Made by a program: the position numbers and the translations under genes
Notes under the pieces: generated by a model
Databases searched by the model: none
What the model saw: the letters and a program-made list of their open reading frames with translations, nothing else
What the model was told of the DNA's origin: nothing
Assembly (NCBI GenBank): GCA_900618795.1
Contig: UYJD01000002.1
Location: 1,620,643-1,684,642, forward strand
Source: Cyanodermella asteris
Taxonomy: Eukaryota; Ascomycota; Lecanoromycetes; Ostropales; Stictidaceae
Length of the DNA stretch: 64,000 nt
Direction: 5' to 3'
In this document: positions 34,667 to 45,467 of the stretch, piece after piece
Numbering within the stretch: position 1 is the stretch's first letter
Layout of the letters: each line of letters opens with the position of its first letter

Positions 34667-34858
34667 GGCGGTTTTTTTTTGTTTTTGTTTTTGTTTTTGA
34701 CAGCAACTTTGACGAGGACTACGACGCGATGCTACTTACTGTACGATACGTACTTCCTCTGCTCGACGATTGAATTCACAAAGCTGCGCAATCGTCCCGT
34801 TGTTTTTTTTTTTTTTTTTTGGGGGGGGGGGGGNNNNNNNNNNNNNNNNNNNNNNNNN
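34667..34858. other. Homopolymer tracts and 25-bp assembly gap
   Basis: A (GTTTTT)n-like stretch near 34672-34699 is followed by about 18 T and then 13 G directly before 25 Ns (34834-34858). The poly-T/poly-G junction suggests the assembly broke at a low-complexity tract, so the true length is unknown. Confidence 0.9.
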
Positions 34859-35136
34859 GGGTGAAACGTGCTTCTAATCATTAAATCCCGAGGAAATCGA
34901 TTTTTCATGGCCGCAGAGAAATGTTCTTGTCTGAGGTCTGCGCGTTTCTGAAGCATACGCGAAATTTGCGGGTTTTGTAAGCCGAAGCTTCGAGAGTCTC
35001 ACTACCTACGCATTAGGCCGTGAGCTAGGCGTGCGTTTACGAAATGGGCTGAATTTGGCTGAGACGGCAAAAAAAAAACCTCAGACACGCAGGTGTCATG
35101 CAGGTACGCGAGCTTGTCTCATTGCCATTTCTTTTT

Positions 35137-35160
35137 TCTCTCTCTCTCTCTCTCTTCTCT
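35137..35160. repeat. (CT)n microsatellite
   Basis: A run of about eleven CT dinucleotides, slightly interrupted at its right end, lies in the non-coding region before the myotubularin 3' end. Confidence 0.8.
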
Positions 35161-35437
35161 TTCGGGCCACGCAAAGATGAGGGCAAGTAAAGTTTTCCAT
35201 CGCTGTGAGCGAGGAAGATGCTCGAAGCACAACCTTCAAGTGAGCCCTGACTGGTCGGTGCGGACGACACATTTCGCAAGCAGAAGACATCGGTATGTAG
35301 GATGAGTAGAGTTTCTAGTGTCGTAAGCCGTCAATGCATAGGTCGTTTAGGTATTTCAATGTGCGCGCCAAGGGCACACTCATGCAACATCAAAGTCATG
35401 GAGCCCTCATTAACCATATCATCCAATCGAAGCACTC

Positions 35438-37780
35438 TCAGCCTTCGACGTCAGGCGCAGGAGGAAGCCCAGGGCTTGGATTCCTAGACTCAGCCCTCTC
35501 GACATCCGCCTCCGGTTGAACCTGCAGCTGCGCCAGTCTTTCCTCCTTGGGTCGACTGACCAGTGTCCTGGCTCCGTTCATCTCCTCATCTGTCCGGCCG
35601 AACACTCCGCTCCACCATCGTGTATGCTCCCGTTCCGGTACCAAGACGCGTTCTTTGCCTCGGTTTCTATCGTCTACATCTCCGCCGTCGTAGTTTGGGT
35701 TCGTGAATTCGGCTCGTCGGCTCAGGAAGTAATCCCAGACGCTGGCGGTCTTCTCGTCCACTTTCGCTTCCTTCCTTTCACGTTCGTTATTGTAGAGAAA
35801 TGTGCCGTACTGGCACGAGTACAGGTGATATAGCAATCGACGCAGAAACCGCTCGTTGAATTCGAAACGGTCGGGGTGACGGTAGAGGATCTGATATGTT
35901 GCGTCCAGGAATTGGTGGAACATCGGAGAGACTTCCTTAACTTTCGTCTCGCCGTCCTGCTTGGGTGCGGTCTTGCGTCCGAAGATGCTTGTCCCTCGTT
36001 GACTAGGCAAGTCGTCCATTGCGTCTGCCTCTGCTTCGGCGGCGAGGTTGTCGCGACTCTTTGTCTGCTCCTTGTTGAAGAATCCCTTAGCGCTGAGGAA
36101 AGCGTTCTCGAGGGCGTTCCCTGCTGCGTTCGTGACTCGGGCCCCGCCTCCTTGCCTTTCGTTATCCCCACCAGTGATTCGCTCGTTTTCAACCTTAAAC
36201 CAGTCCTCGCTTGACAGATATCCACCCCGATACGCGAAGCGGTGCCCAAAAGAGAGCCAGTCTTTCTCAACCAATGTGATCAAGCCGTCTAGCGTCCTGT
36301 AATATGGGTCGAGGCAGATCTGTGCCAGTGCCGCGAGTTGACTCGTTCGATCCCAGCCATCTGAGCAGTGAATGAAGACGTGCGAGTGGTGAAAAGCTAC
36401 CTTTTCCACAATTATTCTCGTCCCTTCAATGACCTGACCAATGTGTTTGGTCCAATTGCTCTTTGCCAGCAGTTCTCGATTTGGAGGAAACGAAGTCAAA
36501 TCTGAGTCTTTCAGCGCATCAATGACACGATTCAAGGAATCGCGCATGACATGAATGTTGTCGATGCCGAGATACACCTTCGACGCAAACGGATAGTGGT
36601 CCATCTGTTCACTACCCATACCAGCTGCCTGCATCGCAAGGGCGTTGATCTGTGGTCGAGCATCGACGATTAGGTTGCTCTGCTGAGCACCGTAAATCTT
36701 GGGCTGCTGATCTTCCGTTTCGATCGCCGCCCCCACAAGCTCATCCTCGACAGCCTCTGGGTTCGCGTACGGATCACTGACTGCGTCACTCGCCGGTATC
36801 GCGTTCTCGGCGACTCCTTCAACCACTGCTTCGGTTACAGCAGTCTGTGAGCTATGCTCCGATCCGCTATTGGTGCTTTCGATGCTGGATAAAATTGACG
36901 ACTCCCTGCTAAGGCCATTGCTGAAGGTGCCGCCATTTGACTTTGTCGTGTTGAAAATCGCCGACACCAACTTTTCATCCTGGACGCTACGATTGTTTCG
37001 AATGCCGACCATTGGCTGGGCACCTCTTGAGATCGAGCAGTTGTTGATCGGGTGTATATATGTCAATATGGGAAGTCTGACTCTTGATCGGTATTGCCCA
37101 GCATATCGCAGTGTATTGTCGGATATCGAGGTCGGCACAGGCAACAAGGCTGGGTATGTAGGAGAGAACTGTGAAGGTAAGCCCAGGTCTTGCACTTGCA
37201 ATGCTGACTGACCTCGTAATTGGTGTTAATGCTCGACACTCGCCAATTCTTCGCCGTCGTGCCCACACCCAGTCGTGCCCACTCTTTCTTGGGGTCATAG
37301 AGCTTCCATCCCGAGACAGCCTGCTCTTGTTTCGGTGGTTGATACGAGAACGCATACAATTTCTCGATCTTACCTAGCTTTGTGGTCCAAGACTTTATGG
37401 TATCGTACGTATCACGGGCAGCTTTGTCTGTCGCAAAGCAGAAACACACATAGTTGAAGTCTCGTCCTCGGATTCGTATCGAGGGGAGGACGTGAGAGGA
37501 GGGGTGCGTCAGTCGGAGTGAGCATGTTGCGATGATGGGATATGTGATCCATAGCTCTTTCGGACGTTGCTTTGCAGGATCAGACGGCGAAGCGGTTTGT
37601 CCTTCGGGACGAGGCGCAATGTATTGGAATATAAGGTGGTGAGGCGTTACATGGAGCTGACCAGAAACTGACTGCCCGCGTCGCAGCAGCTTCACGTCTT
37701 CGACCTGGACTCGTTAGCGCTGTGGATTGAACGCGATGGATCAAGCGCACCTTGGCGACTTTCGTTCTATCCATCGCCAT
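35438..37780 (-). CDS. YMR1-like: Myotubularin-family phosphoinositide 3-phosphatase (Ymr1-like)
   Basis: This enzyme removes the 3-phosphate from PI3P and PI(3,5)P2 on endosomal and vacuolar membranes. The 750-aa protein comes from exons 37780-37751, 37704-37213 and 37168-35438, with introns of 46 and 44 bp. Splice junctions read KVAK-VEDVKLLRRGQ and SINTNYE-FSPTYPALLPVP, as in the family. The N-terminal half of exon 2 is the PH-GRAM domain (GQSVSGQLHVTPHHLIF). The catalytic loop is HCSDGWDRTSQ with nucleophile C442 and R448. KVYLGIDNIHVMRDSL precedes it, and WLSFGHRFAYRGG follows. Two disordered inserts (about 245-320 and 520-575) and an acidic C-terminal tail vary between species. It is active-looking, with no missing key residue. 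Confidence 0.94.
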
Positions 37781-38106
37781 GTCTGTAGACTTGAGAGCAT
37801 GCTGTTGCGGGTGCTGGCGATAATATTCGTTTCGACCCCGTGAGGCCCCAGCTCACGAGCACCGGTCCCGCCGCGATGTCATTGCCGAAGCATAAATTAT
37901 CACCGAAATCGCCGTCCACATGCTGGTGCTTTGACACCACGAGTCAAGCTTCTCATCTATTCAACGAGTGAATTCGTGGCTGGCCAAGTTTCTCCATATG
38001 TCCAGAACCCCCTGTGTTCACAGTGATCATTCAATCGAGCACCATGCATGTCTTTGAGGATCAACTGATACCGCTCTTACTTGTCCTTGCCATTGGGCAT
38101 AACGAT
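37781..38106. other. Short intergenic region
   Basis: This 326-bp spacer lies between the myotubularin start and the HET gene stop, both on the minus strand. It presumably contains the myotubularin promoter. Nothing else is visible. Confidence 0.5.
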
Positions 38107-39276
38107 CTAAGCACAGTCAAAGTTAGGATCAAAGTTGAGGAAGAACCTCCGGTGCTGCGTTCCACCATCAACAGCAAATTGGCGGCCCAAGCACTTGTGA
38201 GACTCGGCCGGGTGGACAAACAAGGCGTCAAGGCGTCGGTACCTGGAGCCCTCAAGTCCATCTGATAGCAGTATCACGGTGCATGGCAGATCCCTTATGC
38301 AGGAATTCCACATTGTTGAGAGAGTGACTGCCCAGAGACCGCGGCCCTCCATCTTAGCAGCAAGATCAGAGTCACGAGGAACAAGCTTCCATGCGTCGGT
38401 CCAGAACTCAATGCCTGAGCTCGTCGCTCGAAGCGGCGCCAGATTCTGCGTTGATTTCCGAGACTCGCCCACGCTCGGAGGGTGCATCATACTGCAGCCT
38501 TCGAAATCGTCCGGGCTTTTCGCAAGAACGAGATGCGGGCCTTGAACTTTCGGCTTCCATGCCAGGATCGACTCGTCAGAGTATTTCTGGAGGATCTGTA
38601 GCTGCAGCCGCTCGAAGGCCTTCTCACCCTCGCCGTACAAAAGCGACATGTTAATGTGAAAGAGGCCAAGAAGACAGTATGCTGTGTCCTCCACGCGAGT
38701 CGTCTCCCTGCCTACCGCCCAGGACATTTTTTGAGCAACGCTATAGTGTCTGTAAAGCTTGTGTTCCGAGCCAATCAGAACGCTGAAGGGGATAGCGGTC
38801 AGAGCCTCGATTTCTGCTACCATGTCTGATTTGGTTCCAAGTTTCCGCCAGTCAGTGTCGAAGAAAACCACCTCTGACGGCGCAATGAGTTCCTGGAGCG
38901 TCCACCCACGACTCCACCACACACTTTGTTGCCAGCTGCGCTCAGAGTCGACATCGTTGAGATAGGCGTAGCATTGGCTTGCGTTTCTGTACCAAGCAAA
39001 CATGGAGTTGATTGACTCGGACAGCTCTGCACTGGATCGCTTGTCGATACAGCAAGTATCAATCCAGGCCCACTCAAGGCGATTCGCCTGAGCGATGTGG
39101 CAGAAGGCTCGTATCTTATACCAGCCAGAGGTGTCCGATTTGAGACCCTTCTTAAAGTCCTCGAAGGTCAATTCATTCTCCGGTGCGTCCCAATGATGCG
39201 ATAGAATCGCGTAGGGCGGTATATCATTTCCCACAAACTCTGTCAAGGTAAGTGTTGCAGTATTGATAAGCCTCAT
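38107..39276 (-). CDS. HET-domain (heterokaryon incompatibility) protein
   Basis: This 389-aa single-exon protein belongs to the large fungal HET family, whose members trigger cell death when unlike strains fuse or act in NLR-like immunity. The start at 39276, MRLINTATLTLTEFVG, and the following PPYAILSHHW are the classic N-terminal motif. Next come WIDTCCIDKRSSAELSESIN, MFAWYRNASQCYAYL, WSRGWTLQELIAP and VEDTAYCLLGLFHINMSLLYGEGEKAF, so the domain is complete. The C-terminal 150 residues have no recognisable partner domain (no NACHT, ankyrin or WD repeats). It is a short, HET-only type. A broken relative lies 9 kb away at 48237-48995. Confidence 0.92.
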   Translation of the reverse strand: MRLINTATLTLTEFVGNDIPPYAILSHHWDAPENELTFEDFKKGLKSDTSGWYKIRAFCHIAQANRLEWAWIDTCCIDKRSSAELSESINSMFAWYRNASQCYAYLNDVDSERSWQQSVWWSRGWTLQELIAPSEVVFFDTDWRKLGTKSDMVAEIEALTAIPFSVLIGSEHKLYRHYSVAQKMSWAVGRETTRVEDTAYCLLGLFHINMSLLYGEGEKAFERLQLQILQKYSDESILAWKPKVQGPHLVLAKSPDDFEGCSMMHPPSVGESRKSTQNLAPLRATSSGIEFWTDAWKLVPRDSDLAAKMEGRGLWAVTLSTMWNSCIRDLPCTVILLSDGLEGSRYRRLDALFVHPAESHKCLGRQFAVDGGTQHRRFFLNFDPNFDCA

Positions 39277-39709
39277 TATAAGGATCTCCAATCAGCGGGA
39301 ATAATTCAACGTAGTCTGAGGTCCTAACAATTGGACCAAACCGAGCATAACTCACGAAGCGCGCTGCTGTTGCTTTGTTGACTCTGCTGTGGCTGTTAGC
39401 TTTGGGTATCGAGCCTTGCCCCACGATGCAACGTGGCAGCTACGAGCTTCGATCTCTAGCTGAGCCTGATTGCGTTCGGAAGACGATTGTAGCTGGCATG
39501 ATTTGTCGGGCTAGGTAGAAACTACTAACTCTGTCTGCACAGTCTCACAAATGAGCACGTGGAAGTAAGTTGTCGGCCAATCAGTATTTGTTATTTTCGA
39601 ACTCAAAATCGAGGTTGGCACCTTGAAGCATTCGATGCATGCATCGCATCAAGATGTCAGCCGCAGTCCTAGCTCCTGCATGTAGCAAAGAGAGTTCATC
39701 TACATTTTA
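39277..39709. other. Intergenic region
   Basis: This 433-bp stretch lies between two minus-strand genes and holds the HET promoter. No additional gene or repeat is seen. Confidence 0.5.
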
Positions 39710-40270
39710 TTACCTCACATGAACGGCAGCAGGCTCTTTTACATACACCGGTCTGAAAACTGCGTCGTGCGATCTCCGATCCTCAACTCCCCTGGACCGA
39801 GCCCTGTTCCTCGCACGCCGTTTTCTATCACTGACGCCTTTTGCCGTCTTTGCTTTCCTCTGCCGCCCACGACAGCAGCAGCACCATAGGCACAAGCCCA
39901 TGCTTAGCAGTCCTAGCACGATTGAGATGACGACGATCGCGATACCTGTGCCAGTCAGGCCGGTTCCATTGCTGTTCTGGTTGCCCAAATTTGCGACAGA
40001 ATTGGAGCTATTCTGGCTAGTTGCGCCGGACGATGTAGTTGTGCTGGGAGACGGCGAGCCGACATCCGGGACGAAGATGAGGACGCCGTTGCTGTAGGTC
40101 GCAGAACGGGGTTGGAGATCGTGGACGGTTGTTGTGGTTGTGACGAATGTGTTCAGAGCAGGTGCTTGTGTGGTGGTCATCGTAGGTGGCTGGGATGTTT
40201 CACTCGCCACGAGGTGAATAATCGGAGAGGCTTCGTGAGTACACGATGTGCTGGATGTAAAAGGTGCCAT
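39710..40270 (-). CDS. Ser/Thr-rich single-pass membrane protein
   Basis: The function is unknown. The 186-aa protein from the ATG at 40270 has a Ser/Thr-rich outer part (MAPFTSSTSCTHEAS onward, with NSNGTG as a possible glycosylation site). One strong membrane segment, GTGIAIVVISIVLGLLSMGL, lies near residues 108-127, followed by LWCCCCRGRQ and a very basic tail (RKRRARNRARSRG). The Cys cluster next to the membrane could be palmitoylated. There is no N-terminal signal peptide, so insertion may use the internal segment, or an upstream exon may be missing; an AG acceptor lies just before the ATG. The layout resembles fungal wall-stress-sensor-like or mucin-like proteins but is not a WSC or Mid2 match. 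Confidence 0.65.
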   Translation of the reverse strand: MAPFTSSTSCTHEASPIIHLVASETSQPPTMTTTQAPALNTFVTTTTTVHDLQPRSATYSNGVLIFVPDVGSPSPSTTTSSGATSQNSSNSVANLGNQNSNGTGLTGTGIAIVVISIVLGLLSMGLCLWCCCCRGRQRKAKTAKGVSDRKRRARNRARSRGVEDRRSHDAVFRPVYVKEPAAVHVR

Positions 40271-40914
40271 TGTGGTGGAGCTGCCTGCAGCTATGGTTTG
40301 ATCAGATAAATACAAAAGTTATCAAGAACGAGCCCTTGGAAGAAGAGAATATCAAAGTGAGACCAGCTCAAGGTAGCCTGAACTGTACAGGAACACGAGA
40401 GAGAAGACAATGCAAGTGAGAAAGAAAGAAAAATGAGCTAGAGCATTGTCAATTTTGAGGTCTGCGCCAGGCAGGCCCCAACACGTCTCAGATGGCAATG
40501 CAGCATGTTTGCAACACGATGAACACGTTGGTGACAGACGAATGGCGTCGTCAGCATCGTTTCCCACCTCGCGGGTGATCTTGACGACCAGGTGCGAGAG
40601 TTGAAGGTCGCGGTAGAAGATTTAGGACGGCGCAGCGTGAGACGACGATAGCCAATCGAGATCACGTGACCCAGTTCTTTGAAACAGTACGCGCTGGCGG
40701 CGAGACTTGGTTTCTTTCATCTTTCTCAACTACCAATAATATGCGACGTGTTCGCAACGCCTGGTATTGAATGAATTCGTCGGTAGTCTTCCTGGCTCGT
40801 GAGGCCCTGTTGAATATTCGAACAGACTTGCCCTAGTTCAAGAAGGCGACAGAACACGTTGCGAATCCCCGGACAGTGTCTGCTCATAGAGCACATCCAC
40901 TCACGCCAGCAACT
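40271..40914. promoter_or_regulatory. Divergent intergenic region
   Basis: About 640 bp lies between two divergently oriented genes. A TATTTATC sequence on the minus strand, about 45 bp before the ATG at 40270, may serve the membrane-protein gene. No other element is clear. Confidence 0.4.
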
Positions 40915-41547
40915 ATGACAGCAGTGGCTGTCGAGTGCGCATCTTCGGTAGAGCTGATTCGACATGTATTTGCACGCTCTGGTCCTTCAACCATCGTGGT
41001 GTGCTCATCCCAGGAAAGCTTCATAACCACACTGGCAGCGGACCTTGAATCTAGCAACGATGAGTCTCTCGTCCGTACGGACACTCTCCGCGTGCTTTCC
41101 ATGTCATCCCAGGTTGCAATGGCATTTACACCAGAGATGGTCCATCTTCGTGCGTACCTAAGCCAGCTCACAAGCCAGGAAACAAAGCATTACACCAACT
41201 CGAACAACGAACCGCGCGCTTTGATCATCTTTGGTCTGCTAGATCAGATGAGAGCCACGGGCAGTCTTCACGCGCAGAATTTGATGAGGACTTGTGCTTT
41301 AGCCGTCGAGACTGCTGTTGCTCGCGGGTGGAAGCTCATCCTCGCTGAGCTTACAACTCAAAACGCGCAGATTGCCGACGAGGAGAGCGAAACCTCGTCT
41401 TCTACTCCTTGGGTTGAGAGCATTCCCATGCTTGCTGGCACTACACGTTTGGGCGACGACGTGAGTGACTGGACTGGTAGGTTGGTACAGACACGAAGGG
41501 TTGTGGGCAGATGGTGCCAACTGGTTCGATTGGAGGACCTGATCTGA
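40915..41547 (+). CDS. Uncharacterised 210-aa protein, possible RecA-like fold
   Basis: The start is the ATG at 40915; upstream in-frame codons are not ATG. Hydrophobic strands alternate with helices: TIVVCSSQESF (26-36), LRVLSMSSQVAMAFTPEM (58-75), ALIIFGLLDQM (102-112) and WKLILAEL (139-146). The order resembles the RecA/Rad51-like core found in Walker-less members such as Psy3/Csm2 or Elp4-6. ALIIFGLLD would take the Walker-B strand position, and no GxxxxGKT P-loop is present. This fold call is my inference from pattern only. The gene is intronless and codes on the plus strand ahead of another unknown gene. Confidence 0.7.
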   Translation: MTAVAVECASSVELIRHVFARSGPSTIVVCSSQESFITTLAADLESSNDESLVRTDTLRVLSMSSQVAMAFTPEMVHLRAYLSQLTSQETKHYTNSNNEPRALIIFGLLDQMRATGSLHAQNLMRTCALAVETAVARGWKLILAELTTQNAQIADEESETSSSTPWVESIPMLAGTTRLGDDVSDWTGRLVQTRRVVGRWCQLVRLEDLI

Positions 41548-41989
41548 ACGCATTGATGTATCGCGCGGATAGTGATCCAGACCCCTTCCGGAATTGCCAT
41601 CACAGGAATTGCTCTTGACATCGCACACTGCGCTGATTCCCGTACTCAGGAGGTTCTCACTACGTCAGATACTTAGATGGTAAGCGACGATGCACGCTGT
41701 CGCGGCGGCTTGAAAACGGGTCGACTCGTGCTGCTAGGAGCCCCGGCCAGGTCAGCTGTCAAAGAGACACTATCCGAGACATCGCGATTCTGTATTTCTT
41801 TATCAATTTGACGACACCTTTCTTTGAACTTCTTTACAATGGTTGTTGTCGCATCGATATACCATTACTTTGCCTTTCAGAGGCCCCTGGGCCGACACAA
41901 GTCGACTACTTGCCCTTCTTACGCGTCTGCGACACCTAAGACTGTCAGGAACAGATCGATTCCCTAATTCTCACTCAGCATAACTAACA
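41548..41989. other. Intergenic region
   Basis: This 442-bp stretch lies between two plus-strand genes and probably carries the promoter of the second. Nothing distinct is seen. Confidence 0.5.
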
Positions 41990-43426
41990 ATGTGCAAGTA
42001 TGCTTGTCAGTGCCGGCACATGAATTGCGTCCGAGCGCCAAATGGCTGCTTTGTGCTCGGCTGGCCGTGCATGAAACACAACGATCCTGCTGAAATTCAA
42101 TACACATCCGGCGACATCAAGAGTCGTGATGCCGATTGGTCGGTGGTACGAAAGAAGTTGAGGCATGTCATAGAGACTGCCAACAAGAAGCTGCTGCCTG
42201 TTTCCAAGTCGAAATCGTTACCAATTTACCTGCGTAACGCGCTAGCTCGGTTGGCGGCAGGGAAAAGACATGAGGTGCCACTAGCCATGGACTGGTTCGC
42301 GATCCAACAAGGAGAACTCGTGAAGCCGGCCGAGAAGTGGCGAAGCCTTAAGTTTGAGATTGAATGTGCTCAATTGCGCCAGTTCTTTGATCACGAAATC
42401 GAGCTTCCTCCCTTTTCGCAGATAATGGTCGGCCCAAAACCAGCCGATCCACGAATCCCGCGAGAAGTGTCGGAAACTGAAATGGCCTATGGCTCTGGAT
42501 CCGACAGTGATACAGCCATTGAAACACAGAACATTCGTGAGCTCGCTCACAAATCCTCCGAGATGACCATATTCCCAGACGAGGAGGACAATACGCATGA
42601 GAAAGATGCCCAGAAGGAGTTTCAGCCCCTCAAGAAGCCGCCTGCCTGGAGGCCTTCTGCACCAGAGGTCTCACTTTTGCTCAAGACCATTCTCCTGGAG
42701 GACGAGTCTCCACCAACATCACCCACTTTGTCGATCGACTCGCTCGAAGATCTCGAGAAGCCGAATCCTTTTCGGCAGCGGGAACGCCATCGTACATTCT
42801 ATGGCCTCGAAGAGAGCAGGAGTCGCGCAACTCTCCGATCAGTGGATTGCCTTTCGTTACACGCGAAGTCGACGGTTGCTCTCAATGAGCTTACCGAGGC
42901 CTCTCCACTGTCTCGCGTTTCAGAAAGGGACGAGCTCACTCCTCGGAGCAGGTATAACAGTGACGACCTCGACGATGAAAAGGATTACAGCATCCTGCAG
43001 ACAGATTCTACGACGTTGTCAAGCCGCTATTCATATTCCGAGCACGTGGCCCGCACGAAGGATCAGTACCATGACCCAACACTGGAATCCAGCCCTCTCC
43101 GGTCCATACCGGACTCTCGGCATAGCAGACACCTCACAGTGTACGATGGGCCTCGCTATACCCCGGCCGGCACCGGACCACCACCCTTGACGGGCTCTTC
43201 CATGGATCATGCACACAGCAGCTTCATGGACGAGTCGGACTCGGACCCGGACTCGGCTGATATCAGGTACATGCAGCAACTCAGCAGGCGCAACTTCAAA
43301 CAATCGCCGCCCAGTGGACTTGAGAGGACAGCTAAAAGAGCTGATCTGCGGGCGCTCCCCAAGCGGCCGAAAGCTGTAGAAAGCTCAACCGATGTCTTCC
43401 TGCAACTTGCGGAGGAGGCGATGTAG
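41990..43426 (+). CDS. Uncharacterised 478-aa protein with Cys-rich N-terminus
   Basis: This intronless gene has ATG context AACAATGTG. The first 30 residues hold a compact Cys/His group (CKYACQCRHMNC and CFVLGWPCMKH), which might form a small zinc-binding unit. Residues 45-150 look folded and helical (DWSVVRKKLRHVIETANKKL, LRNALARLAAGKRHEVP). The remainder is disordered, acidic and Ser-rich, with many SP and SR sites suited to phosphorylation. It ends in a short helix, STDVFLQLAEEAM. No family is recognised with certainty. Confidence 0.75.
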   Translation: MCKYACQCRHMNCVRAPNGCFVLGWPCMKHNDPAEIQYTSGDIKSRDADWSVVRKKLRHVIETANKKLLPVSKSKSLPIYLRNALARLAAGKRHEVPLAMDWFAIQQGELVKPAEKWRSLKFEIECAQLRQFFDHEIELPPFSQIMVGPKPADPRIPREVSETEMAYGSGSDSDTAIETQNIRELAHKSSEMTIFPDEEDNTHEKDAQKEFQPLKKPPAWRPSAPEVSLLLKTILLEDESPPTSPTLSIDSLEDLEKPNPFRQRERHRTFYGLEESRSRATLRSVDCLSLHAKSTVALNELTEASPLSRVSERDELTPRSRYNSDDLDDEKDYSILQTDSTTLSSRYSYSEHVARTKDQYHDPTLESSPLRSIPDSRHSRHLTVYDGPRYTPAGTGPPPLTGSSMDHAHSSFMDESDSDPDSADIRYMQQLSRRNFKQSPPSGLERTAKRADLRALPKRPKAVESSTDVFLQLAEEAM

Positions 43427-43706
43427 TAATTAGGCCCTCGACTTTCTTTGGAGGTCAAGATCGAATGTTGAGCAAATCACATGATGCACTGATTGGGCTT
43501 GTATCTAAAAAATGAACTTCTCGTTCACTTTTCAATATGTCCGTCCTTTTATGTGCCTCCACCGGTTTGTCATCCAATCATCGTGATCTCGTTGACCTGC
43601 AAAGCTGCGGAAGCGCGACAACAGTGTGGAAATTTCATCTTGGCACGTTCAAATGTATTCATTGTGAGAATATACCACCCGGGCATGTCATTTCGTATAA
43701 ACTTGG

Positions 43707-45467
43707 TCAGAAGCTCTGTGCACCCATTCGCTTCCCAGGCATCAACAAAATGCAAAGCGTCGAAACCCAGACCGCCGCACCCGCAAAGTAAAGCACCGCA
43801 TTCCCATAGCCGGGATCCGTCGGGTTCGGCGTCGTATCCTGCAAGATATGGCCCCCAATCTGTGGCGCCACAATGCCGAAGATGCGCCCAAAGAAGCTCG
43901 CAACGCCACACGCCGTACCACGGATCGGCGCAGGGAAGATCTCCGGAGTCCAAGCATACAGCAGCGCATTGAAGAGCGTCTGCATGAAGTATTCCAGCAC
44001 GTTGAACCCGATGTACGCGGCCTCGGTCGTCGCCGTCGCAAACAGGAACAAGCTGACGCCCTGCAGGATACTGGCGATGACCATGCCCCATTTCCGGCCG
44101 ATGAAGGGGATCTTCCAGAAGACGCTGCCGAGGAGTGCGCCGAGGATGCCGGGGAGGTAGATGATGATGTAGTTGCGGTATGTCTCGCCGACGGACACTC
44201 CCAATTGAGCGCCCTTGGCTTGTAGGATGCTGGGGATGTAGGTTCCGGCGGCGGAGAAGGAGAGGTAGTCGAACATGTACGTCAGCCAGGTCAAGACGGT
44301 CATGTACGTCGTTATCTTGGACGCGAAGAGCATCTTGTAGCGCAGGCCTTCGAGTTTGAGGCGTTCGCCCCAGGTGAGATCGTCGGCTGCGACGCCGCCG
44401 CCGATGACTGCGCCCTTTCTCGTACTGTCGCCGGCGATGGAGTCATCGTCCAGTGTAAGGGCTTCGAAATACTCGAGTGTGATCACCGGCTCCCTCCGGT
44501 TGAATTTCGCTATCTGTGCCAGCACCAATGCCGCCTTATCGTCTCGACCCCTGTAGAGATAGTATTTTGGCGACTCCCGGAATCTGAAGATGCCGAAGCG
44601 GAGGAGGAAGACGAACATGGTGATGGCGCCCAACGTGAAGAGGTAGTAGCGCCAGCCATAGTTTGACTCTTTGGAGCAGTCTGCGGCGCTAGGGCAGCTG
44701 TTGTTCGGGACGAGACCGTATGAGATGGCGGAGGAGACGACGACGCCAAGGGGCTGGAAGAGGGAGAGGAGGACGAGGAGAAAGCGGCGCTTCTGAGGAA
44801 GGAATTCGAGGCAAATTGTTGTGTCGATGGGGATGTTGCCGCCGACGCCGAAGCCGCAGAAAGCGGTGAGGACGAGGAGGGTGTTGTAGTTGTTGCTTGC
44901 GCCGAGGCAGAGACCGAAGACTGAAGCAATGAAGCAGGTACCATTGAAGGCCCACCAGCGTCCTGGTGCGAGAGCAGGTCAGTGTAATTCAAGCAACTCA
45001 ATTGAGGTGGCGGGCGGGCTGCATACCGACAATGTCGACTAAGAAACCCCAGCAGAATGCACCAGCCGTCAACCCAGCATTGAAGGAGGTCGACAGATTC
45101 GCCGACAGGTAAGCATTCGGACCGACGAGACCGAACTCGTTGCTGATGGGCGTTAGAGCAAGACCAAAAGCTTGCGCCCACATCAAGTCAAGAAAGTAGC
45201 TGTATGAGAGGTCAGAATGCTGCCGAAGCACGCTTTTGGTGCCAACTACTCATACCCAAAGCCACACAGGCCCCAGATGGCCCATTGATATCTGCCCATG
45301 CCATGACTGTCGAGTTCGCGATTGACCAGCGCAGCCTTCTTCTCGTAGAGCGTCAGTCCTTGGAGCTCAAGGTCTTCCACGAGTTCTCTGCGCAGAGCAT
45401 CGTTTCGCGAAGAGCCAGACGGACCCGCCTGTGCAACGTCTGACTCAGTGAGGACTGATTTGCCCAT
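43707..45467 (-). CDS. MFS transporter (sugar/SV2-like metabolite transporter)
   Basis: This plasma-membrane or vacuolar carrier has about 12 membrane segments and 546 aa. Exons are 45467-45256, 45199-45027 and 44962-43707, with introns of 56 and 64 bp. Junctions read WGLCGFG-YFLDLMWAQAFGL and VDIVG-RWWAFNGTCF. The region around CGFGVGGNIPIDTTICLEFLP, with the loop FRESPKYYLYRGRDDKAA, is typical of the SV2/SVOP-like branch. The second half has YIPSILQAKGAQLG and YAWTPEIFPAPIRGTACG, the latter a sugar-transporter-superfamily signature. The start at 45467 is the first ATG (MGKSVLTESD). The substrate is not predictable; family members move sugars, phosphate esters or organic cations. Confidence 0.9.

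Larger units (their letters stand above)
30351..35437. other. 5-kb gene-free region upstream of the zinc-finger gene
   Basis: No open frame here looks coding on either strand. Frames are short, overlap antisense and match no family. The region holds several simple repeats, a G/T-rich tract next to the first N gap, and otherwise unique sequence. It separates the start of the zinc-finger gene from the 3' end of the myotubularin gene, so most of it could be a long 5' regulatory region or carry an unrecognised non-coding RNA. Confidence 0.5.

Noticed and set aside
43570-44091. 173-codon minus-strand frame over the 3' end of the MFS gene
   Set aside because: It overlaps the transporter exon in another frame and has no independent features.
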